In this document: piece after piece, positions 15,008 to 22,973 of the stretch
Numbering within the stretch: the stretch's first letter is position 1
Layout: each line of letters opens with the position of its first letter
Assembly (NCBI GenBank): GCA_964551965.1
Contig: CAZKFB010000010.1
Span: 1 to 33,986 of the forward strand
DNA length: 33,986 nt
Origin: CAG-582 sp964551965
Lineage (GTDB): Bacteria > Bacillota_I > Bacilli_A > RF39 > UBA660
Reading direction: 5' to 3'
The notes under the pieces: generated by a model
Database searches by the model: none
Told to the model about the DNA's origin: nothing
The model's input: the letters and a program-made list of their open reading frames with translations, nothing else
Position numbers and translations under genes: made by a program

Positions 15008-16480
15008 ATGAAATGTTATAAGTGTAATAAACAAATTCCATCAGTATCAACAGTATGTCCATATTGCAGTGCGCCGGTTGATCCAAATTATAAGGAGCAA
15101 ATAGATTTTGGAACTATTGATAATACTGATTATGATGATAAACATGATTTAAAAGCATATATTCAAGAACCAAAGAATAGAAAAGTCATATTTATTGGTA
15201 TTGGAACTATTTTTCTTGTACTTGTAATATTTGCTGCATTAATATTAACTATGTTGAAGTCTGGTAAAGAAAATCCTAAAAAATACTTTGATGATACAAT
15301 AGAATTAGTATACGATTATCTATATGATAATTATTTAGGTTCCAATAATGCTTTTAGTGCTGATTATAAATTAAAACTTGATATTAATGGATCTAGTAAT
15401 GAGTTTGTTGGTACTTATGAGAGAGATGTTAAATCAAGAATACTCAAACTAGATGGTACAATGAGAGATCCTAATGAATCAACAGGAGGAATTATTTTAG
15501 ACTCTAAAGATTTTCAATTTGATTCTTATATGAAAGATAATAATTTATATTTTAAAAGTGAACAATTATTTAATAATTATTTTCATGTAACTTTGCCTGA
15601 CGAAACAGGATTACTTACAACTAAGACTTATAGTTTAGATTTATTAGTAGGTGGCATAAGTGATGCAATAGAAGAAAGTATGAAAACAGTTACTATTAAT
15701 AAAGATACTACTAATATAAATTATCGTGGAGTTAAGACAAATGTTAAAAAATATTATTTTGTTTTAGATAACGAAGGAAAGGTTGAATTTTTAACTACTT
15801 TCTATGAAGCTTTAATCGAAGATGCTAATTTTATTAATGAATATGCGAGAATAAATGAAAAATCAGTGGATGATATAACTGAAATATTAAAGAATAAGAT
15901 AAATGATGTTGAATTTAGATATAGTGGAGAAAGCAATGATAAATTAACATTGTCAATTTATGTTTTAAAGAAGAATATAATTAGATATTATATTGAAGAT
16001 GAAGGTGAAGATTATAAGACATATCAATTAGATATTAAGGATGGTAAATTATTCTTTGATTATAATAAAGAAAACGAGAATATTATATCGGCTAGTTTAT
16101 TAAAAACTGATGAAACATTAAATGATGAACTAACTACTACTTATGCCTTTACTTTTGATTATGGTGAATATGTAATGGATGCTTATCTTGAGTTAAAGAT
16201 AAAGAATCGACCATTAGTAAAACGAGAAGAAATAAATGGCTCTTATGAATTTGGTTTAATAACTGAAGAAGATAAGAATATTCTTAAAAATAATTTAAGT
16301 TACTATACCGGTAATACGCAAATTATTGATACTTTAGCAAGTAAGTTTAAAGAGAAGTGTGTTGTTGGTATTGAATGTAATTGTGAACCTAATGAAGACA
16401 CTTGTTCATGTCTTTCTGAAGGCAATGTTATAACTTGTGATAAAGATAAAGTTATGCCACAACCTCCAATTACAAATTAA
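15008..16480 (+). CDS. Zinc-ribbon, single-pass membrane protein with Cys-rich C-terminus (paralog 1)
   Basis: The 490-residue protein has an N-terminal zinc ribbon with Cys at 3, 6, 17 and 20, an acidic linker, a membrane helix at about 60-82, a large beta-rich outer domain, and a final segment with six Cys (451, 457, 459, 466, 468, 477) ending in PQPP. The outer domain is clearly homologous to the next gene: FINEYARINEKSVDD matches FIAEYAKVSGKTEEE, and ITEEDKNILKNNLSYY matches LTAEDQQKIIANISNY. I do not recognise a named family. The topology suggests a cytoplasmic metal-binding sensor or scaffold linked to an oxidised surface domain, which is inference. Confidence 0.82.
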   Translation: MKCYKCNKQIPSVSTVCPYCSAPVDPNYKEQIDFGTIDNTDYDDKHDLKAYIQEPKNRKVIFIGIGTIFLVLVIFAALILTMLKSGKENPKKYFDDTIELVYDYLYDNYLGSNNAFSADYKLKLDINGSSNEFVGTYERDVKSRILKLDGTMRDPNESTGGIILDSKDFQFDSYMKDNNLYFKSEQLFNNYFHVTLPDETGLLTTKTYSLDLLVGGISDAIEESMKTVTINKDTTNINYRGVKTNVKKYYFVLDNEGKVEFLTTFYEALIEDANFINEYARINEKSVDDITEILKNKINDVEFRYSGESNDKLTLSIYVLKKNIIRYYIEDEGEDYKTYQLDIKDGKLFFDYNKENENIISASLLKTDETLNDELTTTYAFTFDYGEYVMDAYLELKIKNRPLVKREEINGSYEFGLITEEDKNILKNNLSYYTGNTQIIDTLASKFKEKCVVGIECNCEPNEDTCSCLSEGNVITCDKDKVMPQPPITN

Positions 16481-16485
16481 ATTGC

Positions 16486-16514
16486 TTGAATAATTTATAA
16501 AAATAAGTTATAGT
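16486..16514 (+). promoter_or_regulatory. Promoter for the second zinc-ribbon gene
   Basis: TTGAAT (16486-16491), a 17-base spacer and TATAGT (16509-16514), six bases after the first paralog's stop. No terminator separates the two genes. Confidence 0.5.
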
Positions 16515-16538
16515 TATAGAAGAATAGAGGGAAATCGT

Positions 16539-18407
16539 ATGAAATGTATTAATTGCGGAAATGAAGTACAAGATGGTGTAGTAACTTGTCCATTTTGTAA
16601 TGCTAATTTAAATAATCAAGTACCGGTAACACCAACAGCTCCAGTTTTACCCCAAGATCAAAATATGGTAGTTACACCAACAGCTCCAGTTGTGAATAAT
16701 AATGTTGAACCAATTGCTGAAGTTAATCCAACTCCAACAGTTCCAGTAAATGATGCAACTCCAATAAATAATGTTGAAACAGCAAATGTAGTAGAAACTT
16801 CAAATGTTCAAGTTGAACCGGTAGCTCCAACACAAGTTGAACCTACACAAGTTAGTCCTGTAGTTCTAGAACAACCTACACAAGTTGAACCTGTAGCTCC
16901 AACATCAGTTGAACCTGTAGCTCAAGTAACAGCAGCACCAGCAACAGTTAATATGGAAGCTATAGCACAAACTCCATTAGAACCAAGTAATGGTAGCGTT
17001 CCACCAATCGATAATCAAATTGGAGAAAGAATTGGAAACAGTGCTCCAGTAATTGAACATAAGACAAATAAAAAGAAGAATATGATAATTTTAATTATTC
17101 TTGCTGTTGTATTAGTACTTGTAGGTATTGGTGTATTTGTATACTTCTATGAGTTTAAGAGCGCAGATAAGAGAATAGAAGTGTTATCAAAGAGTTTATT
17201 TAGTTTTACTAGTAAAATGAAAAATGAATCAGTAGAATTATCTAGTGGTAAATATAGTATAAATGGCGGAATAACTGCTGATGATGAAAACATAAGTTTT
17301 GATGTAGATGGAACTTATGGAGTAGATTTAAAAAATAAAATTCTTGATTTAACATTAAATGCTAATAGTGTTAAAGTAGGAGAAGAAATGTTGCCAGATC
17401 CATTAAATGTCGAAGTATATTTAAATGATTCAAAAGCATATATCTTATTACAAAATTTCTTTGATAAATATATTTATAGTGAGTTTCCTCAAATGGAAGA
17501 AATGTTTGAATCTTTAGGAAAGAATGATATCAACTATGTAGCTTTAGTTAGAGGTGTAGAAAATGCTTTTACAGTAGCTACTAAGAGTATGAATGCGGAA
17601 CAAAAAATCGAAAATGTTACGATTAATGGTAAAAAGCAAAAAGCTAATGTTGTAAGAATTGTTGCAACATCAGCAAATAAAAAATTATTTGCTAATAATT
17701 TTATTAAAACTTTAGCTAATAATAAAACATTTATTGCTGAATATGCTAAAGTATCAGGTAAAACGGAAGAAGAAGCTAAAAAAGAACTTCTTGCTACTTT
17801 AGAAGATAAAACATTTGAAAATGATCCAAATACTAAGATTGAATTATATTCAGCTTTAATAGGAAATTCATTCCTAGGACTTAGAACTTATGGAAAGAAT
17901 GAAGATGGGGTATCTTCAATTGCTGAAGTGTATCCAATAGCTAATGGATATGCTACTAATGTAACTACTGATGGTAAATCAGTATTAAAAGGACAATTTA
18001 ATAGTTCAACTAAAAAGACTTCTAAGACAGAAAATAAAAGTGTTTCCGTATCATTTACAGCATTTAATGATGATACTACAGCAAAAGTAGATTTAACAAT
18101 AAATGTTGAAAAAGATGTAAATCCTAAAGTTGAAAAAGTAAATGTTAAAAATAGTGTAGATTATCGTTATTTAACTGCTGAAGATCAACAAAAAATAATT
18201 GCTAATATTTCTAATTATGGAAATTTAGGAATGTATATTTCTCAATTTATATCTTCAACAGGAAATAGTACAGATACAACTAATCCATGTACTTATGCAT
18301 TTAATTGTATACCTTCAAGTGATGGGGTAAATAATAGTTGCCAAGTATGTGATGATTATACACAAACTTGTGTGTTACCAAGTACTGTATTATGTCCTAT
18401 CGGATAA
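16539..18407 (+). CDS. Zinc-ribbon, single-pass membrane protein with Pro/Val-rich linker and Cys-rich C-terminus (paralog 2)
   Basis: The 622-residue protein has the same plan as its neighbour: zinc ribbon with Cys at 3, 6, 17 and 20, membrane helix at about 182-204, homologous beta-rich outer domain, and six Cys in the last 40 residues (584, 590, 601, 604, 611, 619). It differs by a 150-residue low-complexity cytoplasmic linker of VEP, APT and TQVEP repeats (about 28-160). Dense Pro spacing suggests an extended or binding-site-rich segment. The gene ends in a strong terminator that includes its stop codon. Function is unknown. Shared architecture and adjacency point to a duplicated, possibly cooperating pair. 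Confidence 0.82.
   Translation: MKCINCGNEVQDGVVTCPFCNANLNNQVPVTPTAPVLPQDQNMVVTPTAPVVNNNVEPIAEVNPTPTVPVNDATPINNVETANVVETSNVQVEPVAPTQVEPTQVSPVVLEQPTQVEPVAPTSVEPVAQVTAAPATVNMEAIAQTPLEPSNGSVPPIDNQIGERIGNSAPVIEHKTNKKKNMIILIILAVVLVLVGIGVFVYFYEFKSADKRIEVLSKSLFSFTSKMKNESVELSSGKYSINGGITADDENISFDVDGTYGVDLKNKILDLTLNANSVKVGEEMLPDPLNVEVYLNDSKAYILLQNFFDKYIYSEFPQMEEMFESLGKNDINYVALVRGVENAFTVATKSMNAEQKIENVTINGKKQKANVVRIVATSANKKLFANNFIKTLANNKTFIAEYAKVSGKTEEEAKKELLATLEDKTFENDPNTKIELYSALIGNSFLGLRTYGKNEDGVSSIAEVYPIANGYATNVTTDGKSVLKGQFNSSTKKTSKTENKSVSVSFTAFNDDTTAKVDLTINVEKDVNPKVEKVNVKNSVDYRYLTAEDQQKIIANISNYGNLGMYISQFISSTGNSTDTTNPCTYAFNCIPSSDGVNNSCQVCDDYTQTCVLPSTVLCPIG
16811..16926 (+). repeat. Short Pro/Val repeats coding for the linker
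   Basis: Imperfect repeats of the type CAAGTTGAACC[T/G]GTAGCTCC encode VEPVAPT-like units. Upstream, a 17-base block coding TPTAPV occurs twice (about 16629 and 16675). Confidence 0.65.
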
Positions 18408-18432
18408 GTTTATTAAAACTTATCCTTTTTTT
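18402..18432 (+). terminator. Terminator of the zinc-ribbon pair
   Basis: A 10-bp stem GGATAAGTTT (18402-18411) / AAACTTATCC (18416-18425) followed by seven T. The stop codon TAA (18405-18407) is in the 5' arm. Confidence 0.92.
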
Positions 18433-18459
18433 ATGATAAAATAGATTTAGGTGATTTCT

Positions 18460-20643
18460 ATGTATGCTGATGTATTAGTACAATATGGTGTAAAATCTTT
18501 AGATCATACTTTTACATATCATATTCCTGACGAATTAGTTTCGGAATTAACTGTTGGTATGAAAGTACTAGTGCCTTTCGGTTCTAAAGAAATCAATGGA
18601 TTTGTTGTTAATATTTCTGATTCTGTTCCTGAAATAGAAGTAAAAGATATTAAATCAATTATTACTAAAGAATTAAAGTTAAATGAAGAATTAATGGAAT
18701 TAGGTAAGTATTTATCTTCTAAAACTTTATGTACGCTTATTGCTGCTTATCAGACTATGTTACCTACATCTTTAAAGATTAATAATTCTAAAGAAACTTA
18801 TGAATTAAAGAGAAAAACTATTTATATTGACTCAGAAACTCAAGAAATAGAAGACTATATAGAAAAGAATAAAAGATCTCGTGCACAGATTGAAACACTT
18901 GAATACTTACTTGAAAATGGAAGTACATTAAAAAGTGAATTAAATGCATCAGCAGTTAAGAAATTATTGAGTGTAGGTATTATAAAAGAAAGAACGGAAT
19001 CAATTTATCGTATAGATCCCGGAATTGCCTTTGAAGAAGAGAATACATTAAACGATGAACAAAATAAATGTTTTGAAGAAATAAGAAATAGTTTTAACCA
19101 AGAAAATGTATTTTTACTTCATGGAGTGACGGGTTCCGGTAAAACGGAAGTATATATGCACTTAGTAAGCGAAGTTATAAAAAAAGGTAAATGTGCAATC
19201 GTATTAGTTCCGGAGATATCTTTAACTACCCAAATAGTAAAGAGGTTTTATTCTCGTTTTGGAAGTGATGTAGCTATATTTCATTCTAATCTTTCGGATG
19301 GAGAAAAGTTTGATGAATATAAGAAGATTGAAAATGGTGATGTTCATATTGTAGTTGGTACTAGATCAGCTATATTTACTCCAATAAATAATATTGGCCT
19401 TATTATAATTGATGAAGAACATTCAAGTAATTATAAACAAGATAATAATCCAAGATATCATGCTATTGATATTGCTAAATGGAGAGCACATTATCATGAA
19501 TGTCCGCTTATTTTAGGCTCAGCAACACCTTCTTTAGAAACAATGGCTAGAGCTGAAAAGGGAGTATATAAATATTTAAGTCTAACTAAACGTATTGGTA
19601 ATTCTAAATTACCTAAGATTAAAATTATCGATATGCAACCGGAATTTAGAAAAAAGAATATGATATTATCAGAAGAACTACAAATAGATATTATGAATAC
19701 TTTAAAGAGAAAAGAAATGGTAATGATACTCTTAAATAGAAGGGGATATTCAACTATTATTACTTGTGCTAGTTGTGGTTTTACTTATAAGTGCCCTCAC
19801 TGCGATATAACTTTAACCTATCATAAGACAAGTAACCATTTAAGATGTCATTATTGTGGATATACAGTTATTAATTCTAATGTATGTCCTAATTGTCATG
19901 AAGATGCTATAAGAGATTATGGACTTGGTACAGAAAAGTTGGAATCTTATATCAAAGAATTATATCCATCTTATCGAGTAGTTAGAATGGATGCTGATAC
20001 GACGACAAGAAAAGGTAGTCATGAAAAAATAATTAATGATATTGAAAATGGAGAATATGATATTATTATTGGAACACAAATGATAAGTAAGGGATTTGAT
20101 TTTAAAAGAGTTACTTTAGTTGGTATTATTAATGCTGATGAATCGTTAAATATTCCTGACTTTAGAAGTGGAGAAAACACTTTTAGTTTACTTTCGCAAG
20201 TAAGTGGAAGAGCTGGAAGATCTGATTTACCGGGAAGTGTTGTTATTCAAACATTTAATCCCGATAATAAAACTTTAAACTTTGTAGCCAAACATGATTA
20301 TATGAGTAATTATAAATATGAAATGGATATCAGAAAAAAATTAAAATATCCCCCATACTATTACTTAGTAAGTTTAAAAGTTATTAGTAAAGATTATAGT
20401 TCGGCATCAAAAGAGGCTACTAAAGTAGCTGAATATTTAAGGAAACATTTAAGTAATACAACAATAATACTTGGTCCATCAACAGCAAATGTATTTAAAA
20501 TAAATAATTATTATCGTTTTCAAATAGTAATAAAGTATCGCTTTGATGATAAACTAATGGACGTATTAAAATTTATTGATAATCAATATATATTAAATAA
20601 GACAACTAATATTGAAATCGATATTGATCCAATTAGAATTTGA
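18460..20643 (+). CDS. priA: PriA, primosomal replication-restart helicase
   Basis: The protein is 727 residues from the ATG at 18460. The GTG at 18451 lies within the AGGTGA ribosome site and is not the start. The N-terminal 3'-DNA-binding domain begins ADVLVQYGVKSLDHTFTYHI. Helicase motifs follow: GVTGSGKTEVY (I), IDEEHSSNYKQ (II), LGSATPSLE (III) and SQVSGRAGRS (VI). Eight cysteines between the lobes (CASCGFTYKCPHC, then CHYCG and CPNC) bind two zinc ions. PriA recognises stalled forks and reloads DnaB with DnaD/DnaB-type loaders in Firmicutes. It appears monocistronic. Confidence 0.97.
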   Translation: MYADVLVQYGVKSLDHTFTYHIPDELVSELTVGMKVLVPFGSKEINGFVVNISDSVPEIEVKDIKSIITKELKLNEELMELGKYLSSKTLCTLIAAYQTMLPTSLKINNSKETYELKRKTIYIDSETQEIEDYIEKNKRSRAQIETLEYLLENGSTLKSELNASAVKKLLSVGIIKERTESIYRIDPGIAFEEENTLNDEQNKCFEEIRNSFNQENVFLLHGVTGSGKTEVYMHLVSEVIKKGKCAIVLVPEISLTTQIVKRFYSRFGSDVAIFHSNLSDGEKFDEYKKIENGDVHIVVGTRSAIFTPINNIGLIIIDEEHSSNYKQDNNPRYHAIDIAKWRAHYHECPLILGSATPSLETMARAEKGVYKYLSLTKRIGNSKLPKIKIIDMQPEFRKKNMILSEELQIDIMNTLKRKEMVMILLNRRGYSTIITCASCGFTYKCPHCDITLTYHKTSNHLRCHYCGYTVINSNVCPNCHEDAIRDYGLGTEKLESYIKELYPSYRVVRMDADTTTRKGSHEKIINDIENGEYDIIIGTQMISKGFDFKRVTLVGIINADESLNIPDFRSGENTFSLLSQVSGRAGRSDLPGSVVIQTFNPDNKTLNFVAKHDYMSNYKYEMDIRKKLKYPPYYYLVSLKVISKDYSSASKEATKVAEYLRKHLSNTTIILGPSTANVFKINNYYRFQIVIKYRFDDKLMDVLKFIDNQYILNKTTNIEIDIDPIRI

Positions 20644-20654
20644 ATGTTTTTCAA

Positions 20655-20683
20655 TTGACTAATTAATACATATTTGCTAGAAT
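20655..20683 (+). promoter_or_regulatory. Promoter for the unknown 528-residue protein
   Basis: TTGACT (20655-20660), a 17-base spacer and TAGAAT (20678-20683) with an extended TG. The ribosome site GAGAAGGGG lies just before the ATG at 20708. Confidence 0.75.
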
Positions 20684-20707
20684 ATCTTTTGTCGAGAAGG
20701 GGTATTC

Positions 20708-22294
20708 ATGAAAAAGTTATATATAGGAAAGAAATATGAAGATAATACATGGTATGATATGTACTATGACAATGATCTTGAAATGATTAATTTAGTTCCC
20801 GTAAACGAACAAGATATTGAATTCTTCTATAAACCTAAAAAAGAAGATTTGGTTGCTCTAACAGCAACTTATGAATTGCTAATAACAAATGAAGCTAAAA
20901 GAGTTGAAAAATCTCGTAAAGCTCGAAGAAAGAAGATAAAAGAAGAATTATTTGTTTTAGTATTTGCTATTCTTAGTGGTTTAGCAATAGATAAAATAAG
21001 TCAACCTACAACTCAATATAATATAAAATATATATTTTCTGAAGATGAACAAAAAGATGATTTAACACGTGAATATCTAAATAAAGTTATTGATGAAAAT
21101 GAAACTATTAGTAATGATTTTAAAAAATATATTATTAGTTTCTTTAATGAATTAGATTCTTTAAATTGTACTTTAAATCAAATTACAATGACAAGAATAC
21201 TTAATAATATTGAGGCCAAGGATTTTAGTAATATTACTTTTACAACTCCTGATAGTTTAGTAGTCGGTTTAACGGAAGTTATTAGTGATCAATCCGATAT
21301 ATCTGTACGTATGTTATCTTTAGAATATTTTGAACACTATAACGAAATTGATGCTTCTTTTAAATCTAGATTTTTTGATGCCATTAATGCTCGTACTAAC
21401 AATGAGTTATTATGGGGAATTCTTTCTTATGGCGATTCATATTATAATGAGTATTTGCGTGGTAAATACGGAATTACGGAAGACAAAGCTAATAAAATTA
21501 TGAGTTTGATTGGTAAGTGTTATGTATCTGATGTTAGAGATATAACAAAGTATGAAAATTATATTAGTACAATACTTGCATTTAATTATAATTTTGGTAG
21601 TAATTATCTTAAAGTGTTAGAAGGTTATACTACTTATAGTGATCTAGTAAATGGACATGATAAATATAGTTATAATCTATTTGAAAATACAATTAAATTA
21701 ACGATTTGTTATGATTATTGTACATTTGATGTTTATTATGATACGGATAATGATATTGATATAACAAGTTTAGAATATCATAATAGATTTGATGAATTGA
21801 TGTCTAACTTTGATGGAAGTATTGATATTAATGATCCGAATGACCGTGTTCTTCTATATCTATTTACTTTAGCAGGTTTAAAGAATGAAGATATCAATAA
21901 TGGAGAAAAGAATGATTACTTATATACTTTAGGAGAAACTTATTTTGGTTATAATTTCTATTCTTATCTTTCTGGTAATGAATTTGGTATTGAAGAGCTT
22001 TGTAGTTGTATTATAGATTTATCAATGGCTAAAGATTTAAATAAAGATGATTTAGCTCTTTTAAATGAAGTATTAGTTTCTATAAATAAAGAAGCAGAAG
22101 AGGGTAAAACAGATCCTTACTTATTTGAATTAATGTTTAAATATTTATCTTACTGTGTTAATGAAAACTGTGATAAGAAGACATTCTTAGAATGGCAAGA
22201 TAATGTAATATCATTAGTTGAACCTGATAATGTAAATGAGATAATTAATAGATATCGAGATAATGTTTCCCGATTGACTAAAAGTGAAAATTAA
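20708..22294 (+). CDS. Unrecognised membrane-anchored helical protein
   Basis: The 528-residue protein has a soluble N-terminal part (1-80) ending in a strongly basic stretch (KSRKARRKKIKEE), one membrane helix at about 81-97, then a 430-residue, acidic, predicted mostly helical domain. By the positive-inside rule the large domain is outside. It is rich in Asp, Asn and Tyr and has scattered Cys (for example ICYDYC, ELCSC and YCVNENC). No catalytic motif is recognisable. It has its own good promoter. The next transcript's -35 box lies in its last codons. Function cannot be stated. Confidence 0.75.
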   Translation: MKKLYIGKKYEDNTWYDMYYDNDLEMINLVPVNEQDIEFFYKPKKEDLVALTATYELLITNEAKRVEKSRKARRKKIKEELFVLVFAILSGLAIDKISQPTTQYNIKYIFSEDEQKDDLTREYLNKVIDENETISNDFKKYIISFFNELDSLNCTLNQITMTRILNNIEAKDFSNITFTTPDSLVVGLTEVISDQSDISVRMLSLEYFEHYNEIDASFKSRFFDAINARTNNELLWGILSYGDSYYNEYLRGKYGITEDKANKIMSLIGKCYVSDVRDITKYENYISTILAFNYNFGSNYLKVLEGYTTYSDLVNGHDKYSYNLFENTIKLTICYDYCTFDVYYDTDNDIDITSLEYHNRFDELMSNFDGSIDINDPNDRVLLYLFTLAGLKNEDINNGEKNDYLYTLGETYFGYNFYSYLSGNEFGIEELCSCIIDLSMAKDLNKDDLALLNEVLVSINKEAEEGKTDPYLFELMFKYLSYCVNENCDKKTFLEWQDNVISLVEPDNVNEIINRYRDNVSRLTKSEN

Positions 22295-22302
22295 GATATA
22301 AT
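22274..22302 (+). promoter_or_regulatory. Near-consensus promoter for the T-box/glyS operon
   Basis: TTGACT (22274-22279), a 17-base spacer and TATAAT (22297-22302). The -35 is inside the end of the upstream gene. It fixes the start of the leader RNA at about 22308-22310. Confidence 0.82.
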
Positions 22303-22307
22303 CTCAT

Positions 22308-22414
22308 ATATGAAGTGATGATGAGGCTTGGAAACCTCGGAGCTATATAGAATAAAGAGACCAAAGTATGGTGGAACAGCGGAAATACCCGCCCATACGA
22401 CTTGGTCTTTTTTT
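22308..22414 (+). promoter_or_regulatory. Glycine T-box leader with a very short Stem I
   Basis: The core is GGTGGAACAGCGG, a close match to the T-box consensus (GGTGGNACCGCGG). UGGA in the bulge (22372-22375) can pair with the UCCA end of tRNA-Gly, whose discriminator in Firmicutes is U. An antiterminator-like helix forms as GTATGG (22366-22371) / CCATAC (22393-22398), bulge TGGAACA, and GCGG/CCGC on top. A longer outer stem AGACCAA/TTGGTCT followed by seven T makes the terminator. Upstream, a mini-hairpin GAGG-N8-CCTC (22323-22338) is followed directly by GGA, a glycine codon at the specifier position. No room exists for the usual long Stem I. Uncharged tRNA-Gly would favour read-through into LOG-glyS-sepF-divIVA. 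Confidence 0.75.
22358..22414 (+). terminator. Conditional terminator of the T-box leader
   Basis: A stem of AGACCAA and GTATGG pairing with CCATAC and TTGGTCT encloses the T-box bulge. The T run is at 22408-22414. Confidence 0.85.
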
Positions 22415-22430
22415 ATTTTAAGGAAGTGAT

Positions 22431-22970
22431 ATGGTGCAAGTATACTTAGCTTGTTCTAAAGAAGAAACAAAGATGCAATATAAAGAATTAGCTTCGATAG
22501 TTGCAACTAAATTATCTTCTTTAGGATTTAATCTCGTTAGTAAAGTATTTGATTCAGGAATGGTTTTTAAATCAATTATGACTTTCAAATATGAAGGGAA
22601 AGCAATAATTGGTGTAAATGATGTCAATGATGCTGAATATATCGACGATTCTGAATTATATGATAGTATTGTTACGAAGAATACGTTTGAAAGAACTAAA
22701 GAAATATTAAGAATGAGTGATCTAATAATTATATTGCCGGGAGGAATAGGGACACTCGCTGAATTATTTTCAATTATCGAAGAGATAAGAACGAAAAAAA
22801 TTAATAAGAAAGTAATATTATTTAATTATAAGAATTATTTTAGTGATATCTTAAAGTTTATTATTAAAGCTCATGATGAAGGTTTTATAAGTGAGGCTGA
22901 TATTAAACTTATAAGTATTGTTAATGAAATAGACACATTAAATGATTATTTAGAAAGAATGGAGAGATAA
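22431..22970 (+). CDS. LOG-family putative nucleotide phosphoribohydrolase
   Basis: The 179-residue Rossmann-like protein has the LOG signature: RTKEILRMSDLIIILPGGIGTLAELF (residues about 87-112), with the PGGxGT(x)xE phosphate-binding and catalytic motif and the Arg upstream. LOG enzymes split nucleoside 5'-monophosphates to base and ribose 5-phosphate. In plants they make cytokinin, and in bacteria the true substrate is often unknown. It is the first gene after the glycine T-box, with AAGGAAGTG before the ATG, and ends 3 bases before glyS. The N-terminal half is diverged, so the substrate cannot be predicted. Confidence 0.78.
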   Translation: MVQVYLACSKEETKMQYKELASIVATKLSSLGFNLVSKVFDSGMVFKSIMTFKYEGKAIIGVNDVNDAEYIDDSELYDSIVTKNTFERTKEILRMSDLIIILPGGIGTLAELFSIIEEIRTKKINKKVILFNYKNYFSDILKFIIKAHDEGFISEADIKLISIVNEIDTLNDYLERMER

Positions 22971-22973
22971 AAT

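Noticed and set aside
16620..16930. Possible CRISPR or minisatellite
   Set aside because: The repeats are irregular, in frame and encode Pro/Val linker units; there are no spacers.
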